DNA from: Aporrectodea caliginosa
Taxonomy: Eukaryota; Annelida; Clitellata; Crassiclitellata; Lumbricidae
DNA: 64,000 nt
Assembly: GCA_020284085.1 (NCBI GenBank)
Contig: JACEVL010000084.1
Location: 941,059 to 1,005,058 of the forward strand
Direction: 5' to 3'
In this document: positions 33,934 to 45,289 of the stretch, piece after piece
Layout: every line of letters begins with the position of its first letter
Numbering within the stretch: position 1 is the stretch's first letter
Notes under the pieces: generated by a model
What the model saw: the letters and a program-made list of their open reading frames with translations, nothing else
The model's database searches: none
Told to the model about the DNA's origin: nothing
Program-made: the position numbers and the translations under genes

Positions 33934-34000
33934 NNNNNNNNNNNNNNNNNNNNNNNNNNNNNNNNNNNNNNNNNNNNNNNNNNNNNNNNNNNNNNNNNNN
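33934..34000. other. Assembly gap (67 N)
   Basis: A run of 67 unknown bases. The true size cannot be known from the sequence. Confidence 1.
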
Positions 34001-34008
34001 TACAAACA

Positions 34009-34146
34009 GCTAATTCTAATTCTAATCGACTAGCTGTCGTCTGATGCTAATTCTAATTCTAATCGATTAGTTAGAAGATTTTGCTAATTCTAATTCTAAT
34101 CGATTAGCAAATTTCAATAGCTAATTCTAATTCTAATCGATTAGCA
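34009..34146. repeat. 37-bp tandem repeat with palindrome TAATCGATTA
   Basis: Four units start at 34009, 34046, 34083 and 34120, each with gctaattctaattctaatcg followed by attag. The first unit has a changed palindrome (cgactag). The array abuts the assembly gap, so it may be longer. Confidence 0.9.
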
Positions 34147-34300
34147 ATTGCCAAAGAGCCTGGTCTGCGGAGCAATTTGAAAGAGTTTGGTGAATGTTTT
34201 GGTGCTGCCAACGCTTGACTCGTTTTGTGATTGAGTCGTGCAGTGTTTACTTGGATTTTACACACTCGTTTATTTTTTGTCAATTTAGGCCTATGTAATG

Positions 34301-34560
34301 TCTAGCATGCTGGACTGTCAATCGAGAGGTCGGGGGTTCGAATCATTGCCAGGGCAGAAATTTGGTTCGATATTTCTGCTCAGCGTGCTCCCCTAGCAAA
34401 CTCAGCCATTATGGTTACACTGACCGTACACTTAGGTAGGAAGATGAGACGGCGAGGGAGAGGACTGGTCACCCGCTCTCATATGCCGTGGCTAAGAAAA
34501 GGAAGTCACTAACACGTCATACCGATGGCTACCTCTCTGGGTTAGCTTAAGGGACTGCTC

Positions 34561-34564
<4 letters not shown>
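34301..34564 (+). mobile_element. tRNA-Asp-derived SINE (family 2), 5'-truncated
   Basis: It begins inside the tRNA-like head (ggactgtcaatcgagaggtc, gggggttcgaatc B box) and then follows the 8.0-kb copy through actgaccgtacactt, gaagatgagacggcgaggga and ttaagggactgctc. It carries about 30 bp (aagaaaaggaagtcactaac and following) not present in the 8.0-kb copy. Confidence 0.75.
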
Positions 34565-34593
<29 letters not shown>

Positions 34594-34615
34594 GTCGTCG
34601 TCGTCGTCGTCGTAG

Positions 34616-34654
<39 letters not shown>

Positions 34655-34676
34655 GCATCAGCATCATCATCATTTG
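34565..34676. repeat. (ATC)n/(GTC)n microsatellite at SINE end
   Basis: ATC and GTC triplets follow immediately after the SINE 3' end ctgctctt, paralleling the SINE-plus-ATC arrangement at 7452-7615. Confidence 0.9.
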
Positions 34677-35280
34677 CTTATGTAATCTTGTCTGGTCATA
34701 TTGTGTAGATTTTCTTGTTATTAGTTTAGTATGCTTGACATTGTTTTATTCGATCATGTCATTGGTTTGTCTGATTGTCTCATAACAGACCATGGAAATT
34801 TAAAACAAAACTATAACTGAAACTGAAAAGTAAATTAAAACTTAAATAACACGAGACTATAATTTTTAAGCGGAAGATCAGACCACATAGACATTAGACA
34901 ACTGTATAAAAGTAGCGCCTACATTTAATTTATTTAGTATAGGCTATAGACACGTAGGCCCCTATACGAATGTATACTTTAATGCCATACTCGTAGATTG
35001 TATAAATTACATAGATGAGCCTATATGCATATTATATACACATGTATGGTTCAATCCGGCAATTATGTATTTTCCGAGTTTGATATGCAATATATATAGG
35101 CCTATTATTATATATTATGTATCCTGTTATTAATTCAATATGTATATAATATAAATTATATAGCCTACTATACAAAGTATATAATAATTATACGCCGTTC
35201 TTCTTCGAACGGCGTTAAGTATTATTACGAATTTATGAAGCGCTACTATATCTAATGACCCATCATGAATCGATGGCGGT
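34677..35280. other. No gene seen; AT-rich
   Basis: TATATA-rich sequence. 34900-35260 resembles the AT-rich 9400-9890 segment, sharing cgaatttat-aagcgctacta and gcatattatatac, so an old duplication is likely. Confidence 0.4.
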
Positions 35281-35345
35281 GAGTAATTGTGAGTGAAGGA
35301 CTTGCTAAAAGTCTCTATACAACAGTTGTCTCAGAGGTTTGCGGG
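35281..35345 (-). mobile_element. Family 1 SINE fragment, reversed
   Basis: The segment gtaattgtgagtgaaggact, then ctctatacaacagttgtc, is near-identical to part of 36755-36890. Truncated. Confidence 0.55.
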
Positions 35346-35459
35346 CCCCAGGGCAGACATCCGTCAGGGCCCTCGTTTTACAATTTTATCATTAAGCCCA
35401 AGTCTGATGTAAGCCTGTAAAAAGGCCATCAAAATTACATTTAATGAATTATAATAAGT

Positions 35460-35640
<181 letters not shown>

Positions 35641-35889
35641 AAATGTGAAAATCAATTTCTGGTTTAAAAGGTCCATCTCTGACTCTAATAATAAAGAAAT
35701 TTACATAAATACGAAAATGTGATTATGTGAATGTGAGAAATGATATTTAAATGAAATTTAGCGCATTATGGCATCCAATTTCAATAGGTGAGAATATAAC
35801 AGTTGCTGCTTTGCATTGTCTACATGGACTATGTATCAACAACTTGCTCTGTACCATGATCAACTCCATGCATATGACATCTACTACTA

Positions 35890-36412
35890 GTAGATCTCTC
35901 CTTGTTGGCTTATACCTAAGGTTCGTCTATCTCCTCTTCAGTTCGTACTAAATGCTGCTGCCAGACTTATAGCTCGCCTCCATCGATTCTCTCACATCTC
36001 TCCATTTATGGCTGAACAACTTCATTGGCTACATTGTGCGCATCCAATTTATAGTTCTCATTCTCTTGCTCAAATCTGAACTGGGTCTTGCTCCAAAATA
36101 TCTTTCTCACCAAATTTTCCGCCCCCTCTCTGCCACGTCAAAGCGTCCTTTCAGATCCTTTGACCGGCTTGACCTTTTTGTTCCCAGTGTTAGGACCACA
36201 ATGGCTCAATCCAGGTCCTTTGTGTCAATAGGTCATTATCTGTGGAATGGACTTCCTCCTTCTCTACGCTCTACAATACTCTCTGGTAGCATCCCTTTCT
36301 CTCACCTTAAAACCTTCCTTTTTCTTCTGAAAGGCTTATGCTATGAGAAGTGCTTTATAAATGATCAAATACAATACAATATAACAGTACCAATGATATT
36401 GTCAGCTTGATT
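35890..36412 (+). mobile_element. LINE (CR1/Jockey-like) 3' end
   Basis: The frames encode NAAARLIARLHRFSHISP (the region just after the RT domain) and, after a frameshift near 36035, LGLAPKYLSHQIF, then a stretch with SFVSIGHYLWNGLPPSLR, a typical C-terminus of non-LTR element ORF2. The 3' end aagtgctttataaatgatca runs into (ATACA)n. Degenerate and 5'-truncated. Confidence 0.75.
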
Positions 36413-36754
36413 TGCTGCATCGCTTTTGATGAAATTGAAAAGGCAAGGCTTTGAAGGAGTGTCTGTCTCTAGTTAGCATTCCTGACTTTCACTAATCTTT
36501 CTTTCCTTTATTGAGTTCCAGATTTCTGATGGTAATTCATATTCTAACTCGTTATCAACTTATAAATATAATATCAATTATTGGTAATTTGGTATCAATT
36601 ATTTATTAGGATAAATTACATCCAGCTGTAAGTTAATGTATTATTTATTTTGATAATAACTCAAATTTAAATTCATAAATTTACATTCAGTACAACACAC
36701 AGGTTTTTTCAGTTTGAACAAAGTCTTAGACATTTCTGGGCCCCTGCCATAGAA
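36413..36754. other. No gene seen
   Basis: AT-rich sequence without ORFs or recognisable repeats. Confidence 0.4.
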
Positions 36755-36890
36755 TGGCGCTGAGTAATTGTGAGTGAAGGACTTGCTAAAGGTCTCTATA
36801 CAACAGTTGTCTCAGAGGTTTGAGTCTCGAACCAGAACTCTCTGCATAGCAAGGCGAACGCTTTACCAATCGGCTACTATAGCCTTGTGC
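36755..36890 (-). mobile_element. Family 1 SINE, reversed, full head
   Basis: In reverse: the core (agtgaaggacttgctaaagg), a degenerate B box (gagtctcgaacc), and the A-box side (aggcgaacgctttaccaatc). The head reads as a Leu-type tRNA relative. Confidence 0.7.
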
Positions 36891-37336
36891 ATTATATGGT
36901 ACAGTGTCCCGTCGGTCCCTTTATCTGCAGGAGGTTGAAGGAATTCCTTTGAAAACTGCCAACGACGCTCACTTTACGATATACGGTGTACTTTACGGTA
37001 CTTACTTTACGGCACACGGTGTACTTTACGATACACGATCATGTCAAAGAGCTCTATCACCCCCTCCTCGCCGAAGGCCTCCAACACATCGCATCTAATA
37101 AGTTTATTATCATTATATTTATTTATTTCAAGTCTACAAATTCGAATCAGAGGCGCGGTAGAACGTTTGTTGGAGGCCAAGAACTTTTTGGGAGAAGTTG
37201 TTCCAAGGGAAATTCGCAAGTCTGGATTAAGTATGAGTCTAAAAGATGCAGCTGTTAATACTACAAAGGTTACACTTAGGCCTACTATTAATATATTAAT
37301 AAAACTGCTGCTGCTACTACTACAGCTACAATAACA

Positions 37337-37337
<1 letters not shown>
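36891..37337. other. No gene recognised
   Basis: Contains short repeats of tttacggcacacggtgtac (36970-37040) and a possible LINE 3' remnant near 37140 (cgaatcagaggcgcg). ORFs of 60-97 aa lack motifs. Confidence 0.35.
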
Positions 37338-37393
<56 letters not shown>

Positions 37394-37395
37394 AC
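37338..37395. repeat. (CTG)n triplet repeat
   Basis: About 18 uninterrupted CTG/GCT triplets, flanked by (ACT)n and followed by (AAT)n at 37434-37484. Confidence 0.95.
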
Positions 37396-37433
37396 TACTA
37401 CTACTGCTACTACCAGGGCCTACTACTACTAAA

Positions 37434-37485
<52 letters not shown>

Positions 37486-38095
37486 GGCCTAATAGTTATA
37501 GCATAAATATTAGTAATAGGCCTACTGCTACACCAGTTTTGTTGGTGCCAATATTAAATAGCTCTTTAGGATACAAGGACAAATTTCGCAGATTCGTTCA
37601 GAGACGCGCGCAATTATTATAATTACCGTATCCTCGTAATCGCCGCCATCATTATTTAATGATGACCAACGACATTGACTACCTCAATTAATTAAAAATT
37701 CTATAAGATATATATATATATATATATCAATGTTTACATGTCTTAGGTGACATTTCCGGTACGAATGATAATTTGTCGATGACGACGCCATATGTTGCCA
37801 TGGTAATTTCGCAGCCTTTGCTGTGCTGGTCACGTGATTCTTCCTCCGATATTTAATTGAGCGAGCTTGGTGTGAGATTTATTAAAAGAATTCAGATTGC
37901 CTTATTATACACTATTTTTCTTATATATTCTTCTACAGTTAATTCGTTATTCGTTCACATAGTTCCTAGTAATTTTAAGTCGTTTGTAATCGTTCCATTT
38001 TTCCGTACTTTTAAGACTGTTGCTTCGGTGACCTCGTGTCACGGCCGGATTAGTTATCCTAAGTGGATAGGATTCCGGTTACTACGTACTGTACG

Positions 38096-38962
38096 ATGTT
38101 TCTTCGTAAGCTGTTCCGTCGTCGCCCCGTGCGAATAGTTCCGGGAGTTGTTCCGGAGAATGAGCCTGGCGAGGACGAAGGTCGTTCTGTCGAGAGAGTT
38201 CCACCGTCTTCCCCTCTTGTCTCGACTGAGGCTGCAAGACTGAAGGATAAGGGTAAGATCCGAAGGGTCGGAGGTTGCGGCGCCCTGTTCCGACGGAGGC
38301 CGCGGAAGGGGGTCGTTCTGACCGGCCAACAGAGCCCGACTGCGTCTGCCCGAACTCCGAAGGATCCCAACCATCTGAATCCGATTTTACGATACTCACT
38401 GAAAGAGTCCCTAGCATGTATCGACCTAAGCCGCCTCGTGGACGACAAACGTCGCAAAGACCTGATTTTGTCTGCGGCTGAAGAAGTGACGGTGGCCGAT
38501 GGTTCCACCACGGCTCCATTTGAGGGAGATCAGTCCGCGGAAGAAGGACCTGACGTGCAGGCAGTGCCAGAGGCGAAGACTACGTCCGTTAGAGAGGAGA
38601 GGACGACCCGTCTGAAGAGGTCGCCGACATCACGAAACATCTCGATCGAGGTAGATAAGAATCCGAGAGAGGAATGGGACGAGGCTAGATGGATGTTTAA
38701 ACTGGAACAACTGGAAGATGAAGACGAACCGATGAGAGCGCCATCTCCTCGAATAGCGTGGGCGGAAGTCGACGACTACTGCTACATTCCACCCAGGGAG
38801 AAGAAAGTCAGCCAAGCAGCCGAACAGCCTAACCCGCCTTCTCCTTCGCCTTCTCCTCCACCACCACCACCGCCGCCGACACCAGAACCAGAGGCCGACG
38901 AAATTGACGAAGTCGTTAGCACTTGCTGCTGGTTCACGTATCGAAGGGCACGTAAACCCTAG
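38096..38962 (+). CDS. Unrecognised intronless gene B (288 aa), paralogue of gene A
   Basis: Single open exon, ATG 38096 to TAG. An in-frame ATG at 38063 would add 11 residues, but 38096 aligns with gene A's start (MFLRKLFRR versus MFLRRLFRR). Shared blocks: RIVPGV; PILRYSLKESLACIDLSRLV with DDKRRKDL following; KRSPTSRNISIE from residue 174; the EWDEARWMFKLEQLE block at 193-227, which continues through DEPMRAPSPRIAWAEVDD; PPREKKVSQA; a proline-rich linker, longer here; and a C-terminal STCCWFTYRRARKP. Linkers differ in length and sequence while blocks are nearly identical, a pattern of protein-level constraint. I know no family for it. It is probably intracellular; the function is unknown. 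Confidence 0.75.
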   Translation: MFLRKLFRRRPVRIVPGVVPENEPGEDEGRSVERVPPSSPLVSTEAARLKDKGKIRRVGGCGALFRRRPRKGVVLTGQQSPTASARTPKDPNHLNPILRYSLKESLACIDLSRLVDDKRRKDLILSAAEEVTVADGSTTAPFEGDQSAEEGPDVQAVPEAKTTSVREERTTRLKRSPTSRNISIEVDKNPREEWDEARWMFKLEQLEDEDEPMRAPSPRIAWAEVDDYCYIPPREKKVSQAAEQPNPPSPSPSPPPPPPPPTPEPEADEIDEVVSTCCWFTYRRARKP

Positions 38963-39129
38963 CCATCGGTTGATGCGATCCAAGTCTGAGCCTACACGAA
39001 GCACAAAAGACCTCCTTCTGCTCCATCACCACCACCACGAGACTTTGGAGAACCCTCCTGCTGTTGCTGCATCCAACTGCGAAGAGAGAGGTGACAGCAA
39101 TAAATGGAAAGGCTACTGCCTGGTGATGC

Positions 39130-39290
39130 AGTCACTACGTTCTACAGACACTACGAAACCTACAGAGAGGACGCCTAGCCAGTCTGCCTAGCCAATCAAT
39201 CACTACGTTCTACAGACACTACGAAACCTACAGAGAGGACGCCTAGCCAGTCAGCCTAGCCAGTCAGCCTAGCCAGTCACTGCGATTCAC
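39130..39290. repeat. ~67-bp tandem duplication after gene B
   Basis: The unit cactacgttctacagacact, then cagagaggacgcctagccag, occurs twice, followed by a cctagccagtcag subrepeat. It occupies roughly the position of the 52-bp array in copy A but is unrelated in sequence. Confidence 0.8.
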
Positions 39291-40440
39291 AGACACTACT
39301 CCACCAGCACCACCAGACTTGAGGAGATCTAGTCACCTAGTACTGAACACGCAACTACTAATGGCAGTTATCCAAGTCGCCCACACGGATCATGCAAATA
39401 CTATCGGCTGTTGAGGCGATCCTGGTCAACTACTCACAGATTATGCAACTGCAATCGTAGTTCACGCAGAACTCTCCCCGGACAGCCATCACAAACAGTG
39501 GCGGTCGTTTTTGCCCACAAGGAGCATCGGGTGATTATAGCCTGCTGGGCGGTCGCTAATACTGATTAACAGAATCCTATCGGCTATAATTGAGGCGATC
39601 CTCGTCAACTACACATGAATCATGCAACTACCATCGGAGTTGTAAGCACGCAGAAACCTCACCGTGTCGCTCTCACACAATTAAAGAGCCTCCTATATCG
39701 GCTGTTGATGCGGTCATTTGTTACTATTAAACAGAACCTCCTCACCGGATCGCAAGGTCTGCGTTAAAGTGGACAAATGAAACTGACCCACAGTCGGCGT
39801 TAAATACGGCGACGAGGAACTGTCCTCTGATGGAGCTCTTGCCTATCTGATAGAGGTGTAGCGGCCGATGGTAAAGACACTGAGTGCAGAGGAGGTGTAG
39901 CCCGATCGAACGAACCATTGTCCACTGAGGATACACTGCTAAACAGATCCTGTCATCGAGCGCCAAAGGAGACGTAAGAAACGTTTAATAAATTCCTTCA
40001 ATTATACCTTGCAACACCCTTTATCCTACATCAAGCTATCTTGCTTTACTTTACATTACATTAGCTCACCTTAGCTTATCTTACCTAATCTTACCTTAAA
40101 TTACCTCATTTGCCCTGCCTGACCTTGTCCTATTACACACTATCTCGTCTTACCTTGCCCTACTTGAACTTAGATAATGATTCTTGTCTGACCTAACTTT
40201 GATCTCCTCGATCTATGAAGCTTAATTTCAGACTATGTTATCAATGCGAGAGAAATTAAATCGCTTCGACTTTGAGACAGAAACATTGTGCGATTTGTCG
40301 CTTGCTCAAACAAATGCATTGTACTGTAAAGAATGTAACCTCTGTATTATAATTAATTGTAACTGAAATTCTATAAGGCCTTCTAAATATCTTGCCAAAG
40401 GTCATCGGGCGCTACTTCCAGAACAGTTGGTTTGCAAGTC
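39291..40440. other. Downstream region of gene B, no ORF
   Basis: It contains two roughly 200-bp loosely repeated segments (sharing ctatcggctgttgaggcgat at 39402 and ctatcggctataattgaggcg at 39579), a donor-like gac|gtaagaaacg at about 39973 that corresponds to A 16413, and CTTACCTT tracts. Gene B's untranslated region is a possible role. Confidence 0.4.
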
Positions 40441-40479
40441 GGTAAGGTAAGGTAGGCCTAAGTCAGGATGTAAACACGA

Positions 40480-41650
40480 TAACATTAATATGGGTAACGT
40501 AATTATGAGTAACTTTTGTATATATGGGTAATATGGATATCGTTAGGAGTATCGTTAGTATGGGTAATGTTAGTATGGACAATTATAGTATGGGCAACGG
40601 TAGCAAGGGTAACGTTAGTATGGGTAGTTAGTATGGGTTATTTAAATATGGGTACGCTAGTTTACGTAAGAAAAGTTAGGGTATGTGTGGGTGAGATACA
40701 CTAACGAAATGTAACTAGGGTTTAAGACGGACGATGTAAAGTAGCATTAATCTGAGATAATACTAGGTAAAGTAAGGAAAGTAAGGAAAGTAGGTTTACC
40801 GTCAGTTAAGGTACCGGTAATGGAGTTTGTGATAAGAATTTTAATATAAGGTACGTTACAGTGAGGCAAGTGAAATTAGGTGAGGGGAGGTAGAGATGTA
40901 GTAAGTTGGTAACCTAAGGTATGGTAAAGATAAAATTTCATGCTAAAAATTTCTACTCATTTGTACATGGGTTTTTTAAGACAATAATTTATATTATTAT
41001 GGAGAATTCAAATCTACTGGCAACTGAATAGTAACAAGTTTAATTCAGCATACATTTCAACAGTGAGACATACCGGTAATGGAGTTTGTCAATAACGACG
41101 TTTTTTCGTTTTTTTTTTGATTTGAGGCAAGTTTTTAACAATTAGGTCGGTAAGGGGAGGCCTAAGTAGAGACGATAGTAAATATGGGTAACCTAAGGTA
41201 TGGTAACTAAAATTTCATGCTAAAAATATCGTTAGGAGGAGTATCGTTAGTATGGGTAATTTTAGTATGGACAATTATAGTATGGGTAACGGTAGCATGG
41301 GTAACGTTAGTATGGGTAGTGAGTATGGGTTATTGAAGTATGGGTACGCTAGTCTACGTAAGAATAGTTAGGATATGTGTGGGTGAGATACACTAACGTA
41401 ATGTAACTAGGGTATCAGACGGACGGCGTAAAGTAGCATTAATCGAGGTAATACTAGGTAAAGTAAAGTAAGGCTTTAAGGTCAGTTAAGGTAATGGAAG
41501 TTGTGTTAAGAATTTTAATATAAGGTAGGTTAAAGTGAACAAGGTAAATTAGGTGAAGTGAGGTAGAGATATAGACTAGTAAGACGGTAACCTGTCCTAA
41601 GGTATGGTAAAGATAAAATGTCATGCTACAAATTTCGACTCATTTTTACA
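40480..41650. repeat. Two ~680-bp direct repeats rich in GTAACGTTAGTATGG
   Basis: 40530-41070 and about 41230-41765 repeat the same order: atggacaattatagtatggg, the GTAACGTTAGTATGGGTA subrepeats, ggtgagatacactaacg, aggtaatactaggtaaagta and gagaattcaaatctactggc. Copy A has only the last part (16540). Confidence 0.85.
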
Positions 41651-42194
41651 TTGGTTTTTTAAGACAATAATTTATATTATTCTGGAGAATTCAAATCTAC
41701 TGGCAACTGAATAGTAACAAGTTTAATTCAGCATACATTTCAACAGTGAGACATAATCATACTGTTAAAAAAATTCATTTAAGCATTCTTTTGTAGGCTA
41801 GAGCGTCTAAGTTCCGCAACAAGAAGAGGAAGAAAGTGACAAATTTTAAGAAAATGAACAGACAAGACGGATATTATTCAAAAGGGAAACTTTGCCGCCC
41901 ACTCAAAACCAGTCAACCGAAAAGCTGGTCGCGCTTAAAGAGCAATGGCGACAAAATCAAAAGACAAGCATTACCCATGAAGATGGTAAACACTCCGAAA
42001 AAGCCATTCGAACCAGCGCTCTTATCTGGGAAGATGATGAAGAATAACAGGATGGGTTGCTCTGAAAAGGGTAACTGTATGGACCTACCCATCCAGAAAA
42101 CTCGAAGAGGCAAAGAGCAAAAGGAAGAAAGCAAAAAAAAAAGCAAAAGCATGAGGCGAAAAACAATAACATAAATCTTTAAAAAAACGAGAAG

Positions 42195-42510
42195 AGAAGC
42201 AACTGAGAAACCATGAAAAGCGACAGAAATGAAGCAAACGAAGAAATGCCGTGAAAGTGGTAAAACCATGAAAAGCGACAGAAATGAAGCAAACGAAGAA
42301 ATGCCGTGAAAGTGGCACCATGAAAAGCGACAGAAATGAAGCAAACGAAGAAATGCCGTGAAAGTGGTAAAACGCGCCCACCATGAAAAGCGACAGAAAT
42401 GAAGCAAACGAAGAAATGCCGTGAAAGTGGTAAAACGCGCCCACCATGAAAAGCGACAGAAATGAAGCAAACGAAGAAATGCCGTGAAAGTGGTAAAACT
42501 CGCCCACCAT
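42195..42510. repeat. ~60-bp tandem array, five units
   Basis: Units of ccatgaaaagcgacagaaat, then gaagcaaacgaagaaatgcc, then gtgaaagtggtaaaacgcgcc. Single unit in copy A (17095-17172). Unit lengths vary between about 49 and 63 bp, so no reading frame is preserved. Confidence 0.9.
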
Positions 42511-43199
42511 GGAAAGCATTCAATCGAAAAACAGAACGCTGCTGCGGAGATGACAAAGAAAAATTGCCTCTAGCGAAATAAAATCTAGACTCAGCTAAAA
42601 AAAAAGTTAGACCACCTACACCAGCGAAGATAACGAAGAAGACCTGAACATGCCTTTAAAAAGGCAGGCTAGCCCTAACCAGCCTCCAAGGACAATTCTA
42701 CGTGGCAATTGAACGCCTTATTGTCTGCGAAGATAATGACAAGAAGGACTTGCCGGTAATCGTACCCAGCGACAGAAATCCATTGTACTCAAAGTATAAA
42801 CTCCACTATACAGCTAAGACAATGCAGACAGAGAATAAGATTTGCCCTAGAAAGCGTTACCCGATTCACCTGGACATTCTAATCAACCCCAACCAAGGAG
42901 AATCAAGCAAAACAGGGAAACTTTACCCATCCCGAGAGCGATGAAAGTTGAGAAAAGCTCCGAAAGATTACACTCGGAAAGCGATGTTGTTCCGAATGAA
43001 AAATCGCAATTAGACAATGAAAACCTATTCGCTGCAGAGAAATAATCAACTAGGCCTATAGGCCAAATTCTCAAAAAGGCACCTTAGCCGGAAAACGATT
43101 TTAGCAGCTTTCCGGTATGGGAAGGCGATGGGATAAAAGAAAAGAAGAAAATCCACCCAAAGGCTGTTAAAACTTGCCAATCTAGCCCGCTGTTGTCGC

Positions 43200-43720
43200 G
43201 AAGGGAATTCGACTAGAGCCGTTGGCCATGAAGCAGACCGCTTTATACTTCGACCGTAACACTCGACAACCTCACAATTCTGCTCCAGTGTCGTCAAAGA
43301 GCTCGTTCTGCTGCTCACCTTCCTCCAGGTCTCTGGTTCCCCTGTTCCTGAAGATCCACGACCTTCGCACTCCAGACTCGCGACCTGCAGTTTCCATGCT
43401 TATTCGAGCGTCAGATGCTTCGTTTTATTGCAGATGAAGAAACGCCTGACTGGTTCTTTCATCTGGAGACTGAATTTCCGGTCAGTTCTTCTCGGCGATT
43501 CCTCCTTCGACGAACCTTTACCACCATCATCCGTTCTCGGACGATGCGCTTCCGTGTAGCGCTCGGCGATTTCGGCCACTCCACCCGACAGCGTTGCAGC
43601 CGTCCGCTTCTTGAGAAACACCGCCAAATCCACTGAGCGGCTGAGAGGAAACGACGGAAACGGCAGAACATTCAGAAGTAGAGGTGCCAAAGGCCCGAAG
43701 ATTCCGATCATTGACAGGAC
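43200..43720 (-). pseudogene. LTR-retrotransposon gag remnant (copy B)
   Basis: Minus-strand similarity to 20140-20720. The zinc-knuckle region near 43395-43440 keeps one Cys and the His of CX2CX4HX4C, but the rest is mutated. No protease follows. It lies in the 43050-43876 segment that copy A lacks at the equivalent point. Confidence 0.5.
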
Positions 43721-43732
43721 GAACCGGAATTA

Positions 43733-43877
43733 AAGATGGAAACCCTACACATCTTCCGCTTAAGATGGAAACCCTACACATCTTCCGCTTAAGATGGAAA
43801 CCCTACACATCTTCCGCTTAAAATGGAAACCCTACACATCTTCCACTTAAGATGGAAACCCTACACATCTTCCGCTT
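43733..43877. repeat. 29-bp tandem array, five units
   Basis: aagatggaaaccctacacat followed by cttccgctt, five nearly perfect copies. Copy A has a single related word (aagatggaagctctacacaa, 17811). Confidence 0.95.
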
Positions 43878-44109
43878 TGAGCCCAGCTCCAGAATAATAT
43901 GGAAGAGAACCAACTGCTCAGCTCCAGAGTTGGAAGAAAACCGATTGGTCAGTTTATCTGTCGGCGCTGCTCAAGAGTAAACGAAAGCGATTCCTACTTA
44001 AAGATGGAAGCTCTACACAAAGAACCAAACCCAACTGGAATATCGAAGTATGTAGCTAATACTAGCTATGCGTGCACTTACCTAACTATCTATTCTAATC
44101 TAATCTAAT

Positions 44110-44910
44110 CTAATAGAAATTATAGACTGACTTCTATAGCGCCATTATCATAATGGCCAAAAGATAAGTCGACGGCTGATTACCTATGTGACTGTCTGCA
44201 TGGCTGATTTCTTGTCTGCCTGCCTGCCTGTCTGTCTATATATGTAATTTTCCTGTTAATGATTGCATAGGTCTATAGGTCGGTAGGCTTTACTAAGCAG
44301 CTGAGAATGTGACGCCAATCGGCGGTTCTCAACTGAATCGTTTTGATAATAATATCATAGTTTATGATGTAGGCTTACTAAGCGAAAGTTGATAGAGGCC
44401 CATCTTATCAGTCTCTTTGCACTATGATATATCTGATCAGACTGATCTATGATGTCACGATCATCTGGATGCACGGGTGACTGGTACCTTTGTGGAGATG
44501 GACTGAGTGTTGTTCTTGGTGGCGAAGGTGTAACGAGAAATAAGGCAATCAGGACATGTGAAAGCAGTTTCGAAGTTAAACGTAAAATGTGTTCATCTCA
44601 AGCTTTGCGTTTTTCTTCTCTATAGTTTCCAGTTGTCACGCTGCTGTGCTGTGACAGTTTTCCAGCCATGTGACGTGTTCATCGAGACGTTACAGTTACA
44701 GTGTTTCTTACCTTTGTTTAATTTTAGCCCACTCACACTTGAGCTTCAAATTCTGTGTCACCGTAACGTCGACATTCTGAACGAATTCTCGTCAGGTGGT
44801 CGTGATCTGTTGTCTACGAATTCCATTCTGATAAGCAGTCGGTTCATGCACCACAACTTCGGGAGTTTCCGATTCATCTTTCTGCTGAGGACACGCCGGA
44901 AAAGGTAGGA
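44110..44910 (+). repeat. Recurrent exon-like block, copy B1
   Basis: The best preserved copy: the acceptor tttgtttaattttag|cccactcac at 44727, an exon-like 178 bp, and the donor ggaaaag|gtaggatatg at 44905. One frame is open across it (44558-44908), but the other three copies do not preserve the frame. Confidence 0.6.
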
Positions 44911-45289
44911 TATGATCGTGTAGGCCTAATCAGCAAAGAAATGGCCTGCCTGTCCGAGGCTTAGACGTAGGGCCTATTATACTGCTTTGACGCTTCTGGC
45001 GTAGGGTTCGAATCCACGTCTCTGAGGACTGTTGTTGATAATATTATGTAATAAAATAAATTAAATAATTATTAGTTACTTCCTCAGCTATAACAAATTT
45101 ACTGACCGTAAACTGTCAGGGGGAGATCAGACGGCGAGAGAAAGGATTGACTACCGGAACTCGTATGATTCTTGAAATTTATTCCAGGCAACCTGTCGAA
45201 GAGGCGCTGCAGGCTATGATCGCCTTCAAGCAAGCACTGCACTTCAAATTACAGGTTTTCCTGATGCCGTCCGTAGTCGACGTTTAATG

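Noticed and set aside
38082..38519. Minus-strand ORFs of 106-150 codons over gene B
   Set aside because: Antisense shadows. They are not aligned in frame with equivalent ORFs in copy A.
42195..42510. A repetitive protein encoded by the minus-strand ORFs (FHGISSFASFLSLF-type repeats)
   Set aside because: Unit lengths vary and are not multiples of three, three overlapping frames look equally repetitive, and copy A has one unit only.
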